A stretch of 8,923 nt of DNA from Rhizobium sp. LCM 4573 (GTDB lineage Bacteria > Pseudomonadota > Alphaproteobacteria > Rhizobiales > Rhizobiaceae): the NCBI RefSeq assembly GCF_001854865.1, contig NZ_MDDW01000001.1, forward strand, positions 163,495 through 172,417. The letters are read 5' to 3'. The notes beneath the pieces were generated by a model that was given only the letters and a program-made list of their open reading frames with translations, was not told where the DNA came from and did not search any database. The position numbers were made by a program, and so were the translations under genes. Of the stretch, positions 1 through 5,394 are shown piece after piece. Numbering within the stretch: position 1 is the first letter of the stretch; each line of letters begins with the position of its first letter.

Positions 1-422
1 CGGAGCCGAAGGACGGCGTTTCCCAGCCGCCGGAGATCGTCGGCTACGAAGTGTCCAACACGCTGACGCTGCGGATCCGCGACTTGCAGAAGCTTGGCAG
101 TCTCATTGACAGCTCGGTGAAGCTCGGCGTCAACCAGGGTGGCCAGATCGTCTTCACCAACGACGACCCCGCCGCCACCACCACCGAGGCCCGCAAGGCG
201 GCGGTCGCCAACGCGCTGGCCAAGGCCAAGACGCTGACGGAAGCGGCCGGCGTGAAACTTGGTCGGGTCATCGAGATCAACGAGACCTCCTTCCGCCCCA
301 TGCCGCAGCCGATGGGCCGCATGGCGATGGCCAAGGAAATGTCGGCCGACGCGGTGCCGGTGGCCAGCGGCGAGAACACCTACACGGTCACGGTCAACGT
401 CACCTTCGCACTGGAGCAGTAA
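1..422 (+). CDS. SIMPL-domain (DUF541) periplasmic protein, BP26/OMP28-like, 5' truncated by window edge
   Basis: The reading frame is open from position 3 and ends with TAA at 420-422, so only about the last 139 residues are visible; the GTG at 51 is internal, not the start. The visible part matches the C-terminal half of the SIMPL/DUF541 family. It starts with a GYEVSNTLTLRIRDL strand, continues with LGVNQGGQIVF, then an Ala/Lys-rich helix (ARKAAVANALAKAKTL), the AAGVKLGRVIEI segment, and a final ENTYTVTVNVTFALEQ strand. From memory this order and wording are very close to Brucella BP26/OMP28, an immunogenic periplasmic protein thought to form oligomeric channel-like assemblies. The signal peptide expected at the N-terminus lies outside the window. 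The molecular function of the family is not settled. It is followed by a strong intrinsic terminator, so it is the last gene of its transcript. Confidence 0.88.
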   Translation, partial: EPKDGVSQPPEIVGYEVSNTLTLRIRDLQKLGSLIDSSVKLGVNQGGQIVFTNDDPAATTTEARKAAVANALAKAKTLTEAAGVKLGRVIEINETSFRPMPQPMGRMAMAKEMSADAVPVASGENTYTVTVNVTFALEQ

Positions 423-462
423 GCTCCGCTCTCCACCCTCGGGGATAACGACCGAACAAACC

Positions 463-493
463 AAAACCTCCGCCCAGGCGGAGGTTTTTCTTT
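463..493 (+). terminator. Intrinsic terminator after the SIMPL-domain gene
   Basis: An 11-bp perfect stem is formed by AAAACCTCCGC (463-473) and GCGGAGGTTTT (478-488) around a four-base loop, and runs into a T-rich tail (TTTTTCTTT). It lies about 40 bases after the stop codon of the upstream plus-strand gene. The A-run on the left arm means it could also work on the minus strand, but another hairpin stands between it and the minus-strand gene. Confidence 0.9.
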
Positions 494-518
494 AAATACG
501 CTTCAAGGCTGAACAAAC

Positions 519-563
519 GAAAGCGCCCTCGCCCGATCCGGAGATCTGGCGAGGGCGTTCTTT
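519..563 (-). terminator. Nested hairpin, terminator for the convergent small secreted-protein gene
   Basis: Outer arms CGCCCTCGCC (524-533) and GGCGAGGGCG (548-557) pair perfectly. The 14-base interior can form a second stem, GATC (535-538) with GATC (543-546), closed by a CGGA tetraloop. On the minus strand the hairpin is followed by CTTTCGTTTG, a modest U-rich tail. It sits 35-80 bases beyond the stop codon of the minus-strand gene ending at 598, which fits a terminator. The flanking GAAAG/CTTTC bases extend the pairing slightly. Confidence 0.7.
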
Positions 564-597
564 CCGTCATCGGGCGATGGAGACGGAAACTCTTTCC

Positions 598-939
598 TTA
601 GCGGCGAATGAGAGGGCAACCGCGCCGATTGGCGAAGATCACGCGATCCCGGCCGCGACGATCGAACCCGGAGACGACTACCACGCGGCGGTCCGCACCG
701 ACGACGCGCGCACGGCGAAGGCCCATATACCTTGCCTTCTCTACGGCCAACCGAGGCGAGCAGCCGGGACGGCCCGGACGATCCGGACGGCCAGGGCGGT
801 AAATACGATCACCTTCGCGATACTGCACTTGCTGGATGCCGAGTTCCGGGCTGGAAGCCGCGGCGATAGTTGGGACGGCGGAGAAGCCGGTCAATGCGAC
901 AAGCGCTGCAATCCCGAGTTTAGCGATCAGGTTAGTCAT
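598..939 (-). CDS. Small secreted protein with RPGRP-type repeat, function unknown
   Basis: This encodes 113 residues. Residues 1-28 look like a Sec signal peptide: a Lys near the start, a hydrophobic core (LGIAALVALTGFSAV) and an AAA end with likely cleavage before SSPEL. Then comes a short low-complexity stretch at about 48-59 (RPGRPDRPGRPG) and a basic domain from Cys60 to Cys108 with the pattern CSPRLAVEKARYMGLRRARVV ... VVVVSG ... VIFANRRGCP. The two cysteines bracket the domain and could form a disulfide in the periplasm. I recall similar small basic exported proteins in rhizobia, but no function is known to me. The start is supported by GGAG at 948-951, eight bases upstream of ATG. The gene stands alone: it is convergent with the SIMPL gene and 140 bp downstream of yjbQ on the same strand. 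Confidence 0.75.
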   Translation of the reverse strand: MTNLIAKLGIAALVALTGFSAVPTIAAASSPELGIQQVQYREGDRIYRPGRPDRPGRPGCSPRLAVEKARYMGLRRARVVGADRRVVVVSGFDRRGRDRVIFANRRGCPLIRR

Positions 940-1079
940 GGATGTTTCTCCGAAACTGCGGCCAGAACGCCTGGGCCGACGACTATCATCTCTCGCCGAA
1001 CCCAGCGATTGACAAGACCCTAAAATTTTCAGCCTGAACGAGTGCCTAATTCGGCATTCACTTACCGTTCATCTATGGA

Positions 1080-1502
1080 TCATGCGGAGAGATGCAGGAC
1101 GATTTCCCGGCGGTGCGGCCGGTCGCGATGTTCGAAGAGATAAATCCCCTGCCAGGTGCCGGTGAGAAGTCGCCCGTCGCGAACCGGTATGCCGAGAGAA
1201 ACCTGGGTCAAGGCTGCCTTGATATGCGCCGGCATGTCGTCCGGGCCCTCGGTCGTATGCGTCACCCAACCCATGGACGGATCATTCGTCGGCGGCACGA
1301 GACGGGAGAAGAAGGTCTTCAGATCCCGGCGCACGTCGGGATCTGCATTCTCCTGGATGATGAGGGAGCAGGAGGTATGGCGCACGAAGACGGTGAGCAG
1401 CCCTTCGCCCGCGCCGGTTGAGCGGGCGAATTTCGCCGCTTCTTCCGTGAATTCGTAGAGCCCCTGCCCTCGGGTGGAGATGGAAATCACGGTTTGCGGC
1501 AC
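1080..1502 (-). CDS. yjbQ: YjbQ (UPF0047) family protein, annotated as secondary thiamine-phosphate synthase
   Basis: From the GTG at 1502 this is 140 residues, the usual size of the family (E. coli YjbQ is about 138). Family hallmarks are visible: RHTSCSLIIQENAD (41-54), DDMPAHIK (88-95) and the signature GTWQGIYLFEHRD (115-127), with conserved histidines at 42, 93 and 125. Members have been reported to supply weak thiamine-phosphate synthase activity; the true physiological role is uncertain. Two starts compete. GTG at 1502 has a strong AAGGAG (1508-1513) five bases upstream. A second in-frame GTG at 1589 would add 29 residues without similarity to the family and overlaps the stop of the upstream DUF1428 gene as GTGA. 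I prefer 1502 because of length and ribosome binding site. It is the last gene of the minus-strand cluster. Confidence 0.88.
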   Translation of the reverse strand: MPQTVISISTRGQGLYEFTEEAAKFARSTGAGEGLLTVFVRHTSCSLIIQENADPDVRRDLKTFFSRLVPPTNDPSMGWVTHTTEGPDDMPAHIKAALTQVSLGIPVRDGRLLTGTWQGIYLFEHRDRPHRREIVLHLSA

Positions 1503-1585
1503 GATTTCTCCTTTTCCGGTTTCGCCGCTTTTCGAATCCAGAGGTGCCGGCTCGTCACCGGCATCTCTGGTCACGGTTTTCAGCG

Positions 1586-1939
1586 TCACAACGTCAAAAA
1601 GCTTTCAAAGCCGCCATAGATCATTCGCTTGCCGTCGAAAACATCTTTCCAGTCGTTGCCGGCAAGCCGCGGGTCGGCCATCACCTTGCTATTGATTTCG
1701 TCACGGCTGCTGCGGCTCTCGTAGGTGATCCAGGAAAAGACGACCGTCTCATCCTCCTTTGCCTGCACCGAGCGGGGGAATGACGTAAGCTCGCCATATG
1801 GCACGTCATCGGCGAAGCATTCCACGTAGCTGAGCGCGCCCAGCTCCTTCCAAACTTCGCCCGCGGCGCGGGCCATTTCCTTGTAGCGCTCGATATTGGC
1901 CTTCGGCACGGCAAGCACAAATCCATCGACATAGGGCAT
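1586..1939 (-). CDS. DUF1428 family protein
   Basis: The 117-residue product matches DUF1428 (YbaA-like, COG5507) along its whole length. The N-terminal MPYVDGFVLAVPKANIERYKEMA, the central VECFADDVP, the VQAKEDETVVFSWITYESR segment, VMADPRL and the C-terminal DGKRMIYGGFE are all family landmarks. The fold is expected to be a small dimeric alpha/beta barrel; the reaction, if any, is unknown. Translation is supported by a strong AAGGAGGAG (1946-1954) seven bases ahead of ATG. Its TGA stop at 1588-1586 is overlapped by the alternative yjbQ GTG, and the preferred yjbQ start is 83 bases further on, so the two genes are probably co-transcribed. The DUF427 gene lies 95 bases upstream on the same strand. 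Confidence 0.9.
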   Translation of the reverse strand: MPYVDGFVLAVPKANIERYKEMARAAGEVWKELGALSYVECFADDVPYGELTSFPRSVQAKEDETVVFSWITYESRSSRDEINSKVMADPRLAGNDWKDVFDGKRMIYGGFESFLTL

Positions 1940-2034
1940 TTCAAGCTCCTCCTTTTGTGGGGTGGAAAGTCCTCAAGCCTTCCAAGGACGCCCGGCAAGC
2001 GCCATTCCCGACATGAACCGCCAAAAATCTCGCG

Positions 2035-2433
2035 TCAAAACTGGCCGGCTGCCGGCGCAGCGGTTTCCTCGATCGAATCCACCCGATCAGGATAGAAGGC
2101 CAGATAGCCCCTGATCGGACCGACCGCTTCATAGGGTTCTTCGTAGGACCACACGGCGTTCTTCGCCCCCTCGCCGCCGGCCCGGATGCTGTAATAGGAG
2201 GCCTCGCCCTTATAGGGGCAGTAGGTGTGATGGTCGGTGGGCTCGAGCATAGATATGTCCGCATCCGTGCGCGGAATGTAATGCACCGGCGGATAGGAGG
2301 CCTCGCGAAGCGTCAGCGTGTTCGTGCTGTCGGCGATCACCTTGCCGCCAAGCTTCACCACCACGCGCGCCGGATTGCTCTCCACCGTGATGGGATGGTC
2401 GGGTCCCGGATATCTTCGTTCTCTCGCTGCCAT
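2035..2433 (-). CDS. DUF427 domain protein
   Basis: The product has 132 residues and is a single DUF427 (COG2343) domain. Visible landmarks are the HPITVESNPARVVVKLGGKVIADS strand pair (13-36), LREASYPPVHYIPR (42-55), the highly conserved THHxYCPYKG-like segment DHHTYCPYKGEASYYS (67-82), VWSYEEPYEAV (94-104) and the C-terminal IRGYLAFYPDRVD (107-119). The His/Cys-rich centre may be a ligand or metal site, but no activity is established. It has an ideal AAGGAGG (2441-2447) seven bases before ATG, which is paired into an upstream hairpin (separate entry). It sits between the alcohol dehydrogenase (upstream) and DUF1428 genes. That suggests, without proving, a role in handling a small reactive metabolite or in stress. 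Confidence 0.9.
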   Translation of the reverse strand: MAARERRYPGPDHPITVESNPARVVVKLGGKVIADSTNTLTLREASYPPVHYIPRTDADISMLEPTDHHTYCPYKGEASYYSIRAGGEGAKNAVWSYEEPYEAVGPIRGYLAFYPDRVDSIEETAAPAAGQF

Positions 2434-2439
2434 GGGTCA

Positions 2440-2465
2440 CCCTCCTTCGGGTTTCGAAAGGAGGG
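2440..2465 (-). promoter_or_regulatory. Shine-Dalgarno-sequestering hairpin in front of the DUF427 gene
   Basis: On the minus strand the arm CCCTCCTTTCG (2465-2455) pairs with CGAAGGAGGG (2449-2440), leaving one bulged T and a five-base loop. The second arm contains the entire AAGGAGG ribosome binding site of the DUF427 gene, whose ATG begins seven bases later. No U-tract follows, so a terminator is unlikely. Translation from any transcript carrying both arms should be hindered. Whether it is a thermosensor, a coupling device or neither is inference. Confidence 0.6.
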
Positions 2466-2471
2466 ATATAG
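2466..2471 (-). promoter_or_regulatory. Possible -10 box (CTATAT) for the DUF427 gene
   Basis: CTATAT matches the usual alphaproteobacterial housekeeping -10 sequence. Initiation about seven bases downstream would fall near 2459, inside the first arm of the hairpin. The -35 region is poor: GGTGGT stands at 17-bp spacing and TTGCGG at 21 bp. The promoter is therefore only a candidate. Confidence 0.3.
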
Positions 2472-2501
2472 GAGGCTGGCTCGTCGGAACCACCGCAATT
2501 C

Positions 2502-2517
2502 GCCGAAAAGATTCGGC
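2502..2517 (-). other. Small hairpin after the alcohol dehydrogenase gene
   Basis: GCCGAA (2502-2507) and TTCGGC (2512-2517) form a 6-bp stem with a four-base loop, 11 bases after the dehydrogenase stop codon. On the minus strand it is followed by GAATTG rather than a T-run, so it is at most a weak terminator or an RNA 3'-end stabiliser. Confidence 0.35.
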
Positions 2518-2528
2518 CGGATCGGTCG

Positions 2529-3569
2529 TCAGAACGCCGTTATGACGCTCATGCCCGCGGTCTCGGATTTATCCATCGTCATCAGAGCCGGGATTGCCTC
2601 TTCGAGACTGATTCGCTTGGCGATCAGCATTTGAGGCGCAATCTTGCCGGCGGAAATCATCGCGAGCATCGCATCGTAGCGCCAGGCCTGCATCCCGTGG
2701 CTTCCATAGATCTCCAGCTCGTGGCCGATCACCTGCGCCATGGGGATCTGCGGTGTCGCATGCTCTCCGAGCATCAGCCCGACCTGCACATGGCGGCCGC
2801 GCCGCCGCAGGTTCTTGATGGAATTGAAGCAGGTGGCGGGATGGCCAAGCGCATCGATGGAGACATGGGCTCCACCCTTGGTGATCTCCCGCACCACCTC
2901 CACCACATCCGCGCCCGTGCCGGCATTGATGGTGGCCACCGCGCCGCATTGGCGGGCAAGCGCCAGCTTCTCTTCGGAAATATCGATGCCGATCGCATTC
3001 GCCCCGAGGGCCGCCGCGATCATGATCGCCGAGAGCCCCACACCGCCGCAGCCATGAATAACGATCCATTCGCCAGGGCCGGTGCGCGCCTGATCAGCCA
3101 CAGCGCGGAAGGATGTGGCGAACCGGCAGCCGAGGCTCGCCGCCGTCGCGTCGTCGATCTCTTCGGGCAGATGCACGAGATTGGTGTCCGCATAGTCGAT
3201 CGCCACATATTCGGCGAACGAGCCCCAATGGGTAAAGCCGGGCTGGAACTGGTTGGGGCAGACCTGCTGGTTGCCGGAATGGCATTCGGAGCAATGCCCG
3301 CAGCCGGAAACGAAGGGCACCGTCACCCGGTCTCCCACCTTGAAGCGCATCACGCCCCTGCCCGTGGCGACGATCCGACCTGCGAATTCATGACCGGGCA
3401 CATGCGGCAGACGGATATCGGGATCATGCCCCATCCAGCCATGCCAATCGCTGCGGCAAAGCCCCGTCGCTCCAACCTTTATCACCACTCCATTGAAGCC
3501 CGGTTCGGGATCGGGCAGCGTGCGGATCTCGGGCGCCTTTTCGAAGGCATCGTAAAACATGGCTTTCAT
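2529..3569 (-). CDS. Zinc-dependent medium-chain alcohol dehydrogenase
   Basis: The 346-residue protein has the usual length and order of a zinc-containing MDR alcohol dehydrogenase, which oxidises alcohols or reduces aldehydes in the cytosol with NAD(P). The catalytic zinc ligands are visible as Cys38 ([10 protein letters not shown]), His60-Glu61 (VPGHEFAG) and Cys148 (LGCRFATSF). The structural zinc site is Cys90, Cys93, Cys96 and Cys104. The nucleotide-binding loop GCGGVG is at 173-178, and Asp196 in IGIDIS at the end of the second strand favours NAD over NADP. The substrate cannot be told. The ATG at 3569 gives the normal N-terminus MKAMFYDAF; a GGGGGC stretch some five bases upstream is only a fair ribosome binding site. 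It leads the minus-strand cluster with DUF427, DUF1428 and yjbQ; 95 bases separate it from DUF427, so co-transcription is possible but not certain. Confidence 0.93.
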   Translation of the reverse strand: MKAMFYDAFEKAPEIRTLPDPEPGFNGVVIKVGATGLCRSDWHGWMGHDPDIRLPHVPGHEFAGRIVATGRGVMRFKVGDRVTVPFVSGCGHCSECHSGNQQVCPNQFQPGFTHWGSFAEYVAIDYADTNLVHLPEEIDDATAASLGCRFATSFRAVADQARTGPGEWIVIHGCGGVGLSAIMIAAALGANAIGIDISEEKLALARQCGAVATINAGTGADVVEVVREITKGGAHVSIDALGHPATCFNSIKNLRRRGRHVQVGLMLGEHATPQIPMAQVIGHELEIYGSHGMQAWRYDAMLAMISAGKIAPQMLIAKRISLEEAIPALMTMDKSETAGMSVITAF

Positions 3570-3663
3570 GGTGTGCCCCCATCACAAGGTGCGTGAAACA
3601 TAGTTGTAGCAACTGCCGGTCCCGAGGGATGCCCCCTAAGCCGACAATCAGATCAGCAGGCGG

Positions 3664-4728
3664 TCATTGGAAGCCGCGTGCACGCCATTGGCTCCGCGGC
3701 ACCGGAGCGCCTACCTTGAATGCAAAGGATAAAACCTTGGTGGCACCTTCATCGATCACGCAGCGAAAGCTCAAGTCATACCATTGGCCGTTAGCGAGGA
3801 AACCAACATTCTGTTCATCAAGAACCGTCCCCTCCGGCAATCGGGGCCGTGGCACGGCTGTTACGCTATACGAGGCATTTCGTAACTGCGCCGCCAGTTC
3901 GTTGGAGCAGAGTTGACCTGCGCGCAACCCCCTCGGCATATCGCCCATGGCTCTCGTAGCAATCTGACTCCCCGTTTCGTTTTGCGAAAACAGCCTCTTG
4001 GCCTCCGTCAATTCCAGCGGCTTTTCGGCGGGCTTCTCCGCCGCCTGCGTTTTCGGCCGTTCGGCCGGCACGGGCACGGTTTCCAGGCTCGTCTCCCCCG
4101 GCGCGACAGTTCCGTCCCGCTCCGGGCTGGTGTCGGCAACATCCACCTCCGGCAGATCGATATCATCCGGCAAGGGAGGCGCTTCCTGCTCGGCCGCATC
4201 CGGTGCTTCCTCGGCGGTCGAGGCAGCCGGTGCAGGCTCTTCCGCCTCGGCTTCCTGTTCGGCGGGAGGCGTCGCGGGCACCTCCCCCTCTTCGGAGGCA
4301 TTGCCATTGGATAGTTTTGGCCCGGTATCCTTCTCCCCATACTGGAAGACAGGGTCGAGCGTCGGCAGAGGTTGCGCCATGGCATGCTCCTCGGGCTGCT
4401 CCTGTGCCTGGGGTGGCGGAGGTTCGGTCGGCGATGTCTCTGCCTGGGGACTTGGCGGTGGGGGCGGAGGCGGTGCCGCCTCTTCCGGCTTCGGCTCCTC
4501 CGGCTTTGGCTCCGGCGGCGGCTCGGCAGGCGCCTGCTCCTCTTTCTTCGGTGTCTCCTCCTCAGGTGGCGGGACGAGCTCCACCTGCACGGCCTCCTCC
4601 TCGCGAGGTTCCGAAAAATCGAGCGGCAGATGGAAGAACAGCACGCCGGCAAAGACGGCATGCAGCAGGATGGAGGCCGGAATGCCCCATCGGATATCGC
4701 TGCGCGGCTTTTCCGTCTCCTGCTTCAT
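3664..4728 (-). CDS. DUF930 protein: N-terminally anchored, Pro/Glu-rich, TonB-like architecture
   Basis: The product has 354 residues. A short cytoplasmic segment (1-14) is followed by one membrane helix (about 15-34, GIPASILLHAVFAGVLFFHL). Then comes a long acidic proline-rich spacer (about 41-240) with a PKPEE repeat and a seven-proline run, including a PVFQYGEKDTGPK segment at 126-138. A C-terminal globular DUF930 domain (about 240-354) has LCSNELAAQLR, LPEGTVL, GQWYDLSFRC, VLSFAFKVGAPVP and WRARGF, with Cys274 and Cys323 as a possible disulfide pair. The layout resembles TonB/TolA, with the domain in the periplasm, but no TonB C-terminal domain is present. DUF930 is common in Rhizobiales and has no known function. 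No Shine-Dalgarno sequence is visible before the ATG and no other start keeps the helix. It is divergent from tetR-emrE and may share its operator. Confidence 0.85.
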   Translation of the reverse strand: MKQETEKPRSDIRWGIPASILLHAVFAGVLFFHLPLDFSEPREEEAVQVELVPPPEEETPKKEEQAPAEPPPEPKPEEPKPEEAAPPPPPPPSPQAETSPTEPPPPQAQEQPEEHAMAQPLPTLDPVFQYGEKDTGPKLSNGNASEEGEVPATPPAEQEAEAEEPAPAASTAEEAPDAAEQEAPPLPDDIDLPEVDVADTSPERDGTVAPGETSLETVPVPAERPKTQAAEKPAEKPLELTEAKRLFSQNETGSQIATRAMGDMPRGLRAGQLCSNELAAQLRNASYSVTAVPRPRLPEGTVLDEQNVGFLANGQWYDLSFRCVIDEGATKVLSFAFKVGAPVPRSQWRARGFQ

Positions 4729-4784
4729 GAGAAGATCACTACACGCCCGCCCCTGCTCCGCAAAATCAAATCGGTTCTATTCTC

Positions 4785-4794
4785 GTTTGCAAAC
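4785..4794. promoter_or_regulatory. Perfect 10-bp palindrome GTTTGCAAAC next to the TetR operator
   Basis: GTTTGCAAAC is perfectly self-complementary and abuts the larger operator palindrome, separated by no bases. Its AAAC arm repeats the AAAC outer arm of the main operator. It overlaps the predicted -35 element TTGCAA (4787-4792). It could be a half-strength second repressor site or serve the divergent DUF930 promoter. Confidence 0.4.
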
Positions 4795-4815
4795 AAACCT
4801 ACCAAATGGTATGTT
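4787..4815 (+). promoter_or_regulatory. Predicted promoter of tetR-emrE
   Basis: TTGCAA (4787-4792) and TATGTT (4810-4815) are separated by 17 bases, a good sigma-70 spacing. A start site seven bases beyond the -10 box falls at 4822, the A of the tetR ATG. This agrees with the absence of a Shine-Dalgarno sequence and suggests a leaderless transcript. Confidence 0.5.
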
Positions 4816-4816
4816 T
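4795..4816. promoter_or_regulatory. Likely TetR operator, 22-bp imperfect palindrome
   Basis: The core TACCA-AA-TGGTA (4800-4811) is flanked by AAAC on the left (4795-4798) and GTTT on the right (4813-4816). Nine of eleven base pairs match; only the centre and one position per arm fail. It lies in the divergent region next to a TetR gene, covers the predicted -10 box, and ends five bases before the ATG, so bound repressor would block transcription. Control of the divergent DUF930 gene is possible. Confidence 0.7.
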
Positions 4817-4821
4817 ACATC

Positions 4822-5394
4822 ATGTCGGAAGCTCACAGACGAGAAAAACAACCGGAACAGGTGCGGCGATCCCTGCTGGATCATGCCGCGCGCTGCGCTG
4901 TGGAACAGGGACTTGGCAGCCTTACCCTTCAGGCCGTTGCCGATGCAGCGGGTGTGACGAAGGGTGGCCTCCTGCATCATTTCCCCAACAAGCAGGCACT
5001 GATCGAGGCCGTCTTCGAAGATCTGCTCGGCAAGCTGGACGAGGAGATAGACCGGCGCATGAGCGAAGACCCTGCCGAACAGGGGCGCTTCACGAGGGCC
5101 TATATCGACGCCTTCTTTCAGGTGACCCGCGAGCGCAGCGGCAGCCCTTGGGCGGCACTTGCCATCTCCACCATGACCGATCCGCGCCTGCGGGAACTCT
5201 GGTCGGAATGGATGCGCGATCGGCTTGCACGGCACGAGACCACCGACAGCCAGCCCGCGTTCCGCATCGCCCGCTATGCAGCGGACGGCATCTGGCTTGC
5301 GAACCTCACCGAAATCGAGGGGCTCGAAGCAGGCACGCTCGACGAGCTTCGCTTCGATCTGGAAAGACTGACGAAAGGCGAATTGAAGACATGA
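4822..5394 (+). CDS. TetR/AcrR family transcriptional regulator
   Basis: The protein has 190 residues. The N-terminal TetR helix-turn-helix domain spans about residues 12-60: RRSLLDHAARCAVEQGLGSLTLQAVADAAGVTKGGLLHHFPNKQALIEAVF, with recognition around VTKGGLLHHF. The C-terminal ligand-binding and dimerisation part (about 65-190) is all helical and includes SPWAALAISTMTDPRLRELWSEWM. Its ATG is chosen because it begins the family-like sequence, sits just after the operator, and coincides with the predicted transcription start. The open frame reaches further upstream, but that part is only the low-complexity complement of the DUF930 gene. The stop overlaps the emrE start as ATGA. The expected role is local repression of itself and the efflux pump, relieved by a cationic or hydrophobic compound; the ligand is unknown. 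Confidence 0.92.
   Translation: MSEAHRREKQPEQVRRSLLDHAARCAVEQGLGSLTLQAVADAAGVTKGGLLHHFPNKQALIEAVFEDLLGKLDEEIDRRMSEDPAEQGRFTRAYIDAFFQVTRERSGSPWAALAISTMTDPRLRELWSEWMRDRLARHETTDSQPAFRIARYAADGIWLANLTEIEGLEAGTLDELRFDLERLTKGELKT

Noticed and set aside
985..1016. TTGTCA and GATGAT as a promoter for the small secreted-protein gene
   Set aside because: The spacing is 19 bases and the -10 match is poor; not strong enough to list as a feature.
2631..3596. Plus-strand frame of 321 codons opposite the alcohol dehydrogenase
   Set aside because: A shadow of the dehydrogenase gene; the product has no family features and the minus-strand protein has all its zinc and nucleotide-binding motifs.
4372..4821. 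In-frame upstream extension of tetR
   Set aside because: The added 150 residues are Leu/Arg-rich low complexity from the complement of the DUF930 gene. The TetR domain starts naturally after the ATG at 4822.
3998..4957. Long plus-strand frame rich in Gly and Ser across the DUF930 gene
   Set aside because: The composition is the complement of Pro/Glu codons of the DUF930 spacer, and the frame runs into the tetR region without a ribosome binding site. It has no recognisable domain.
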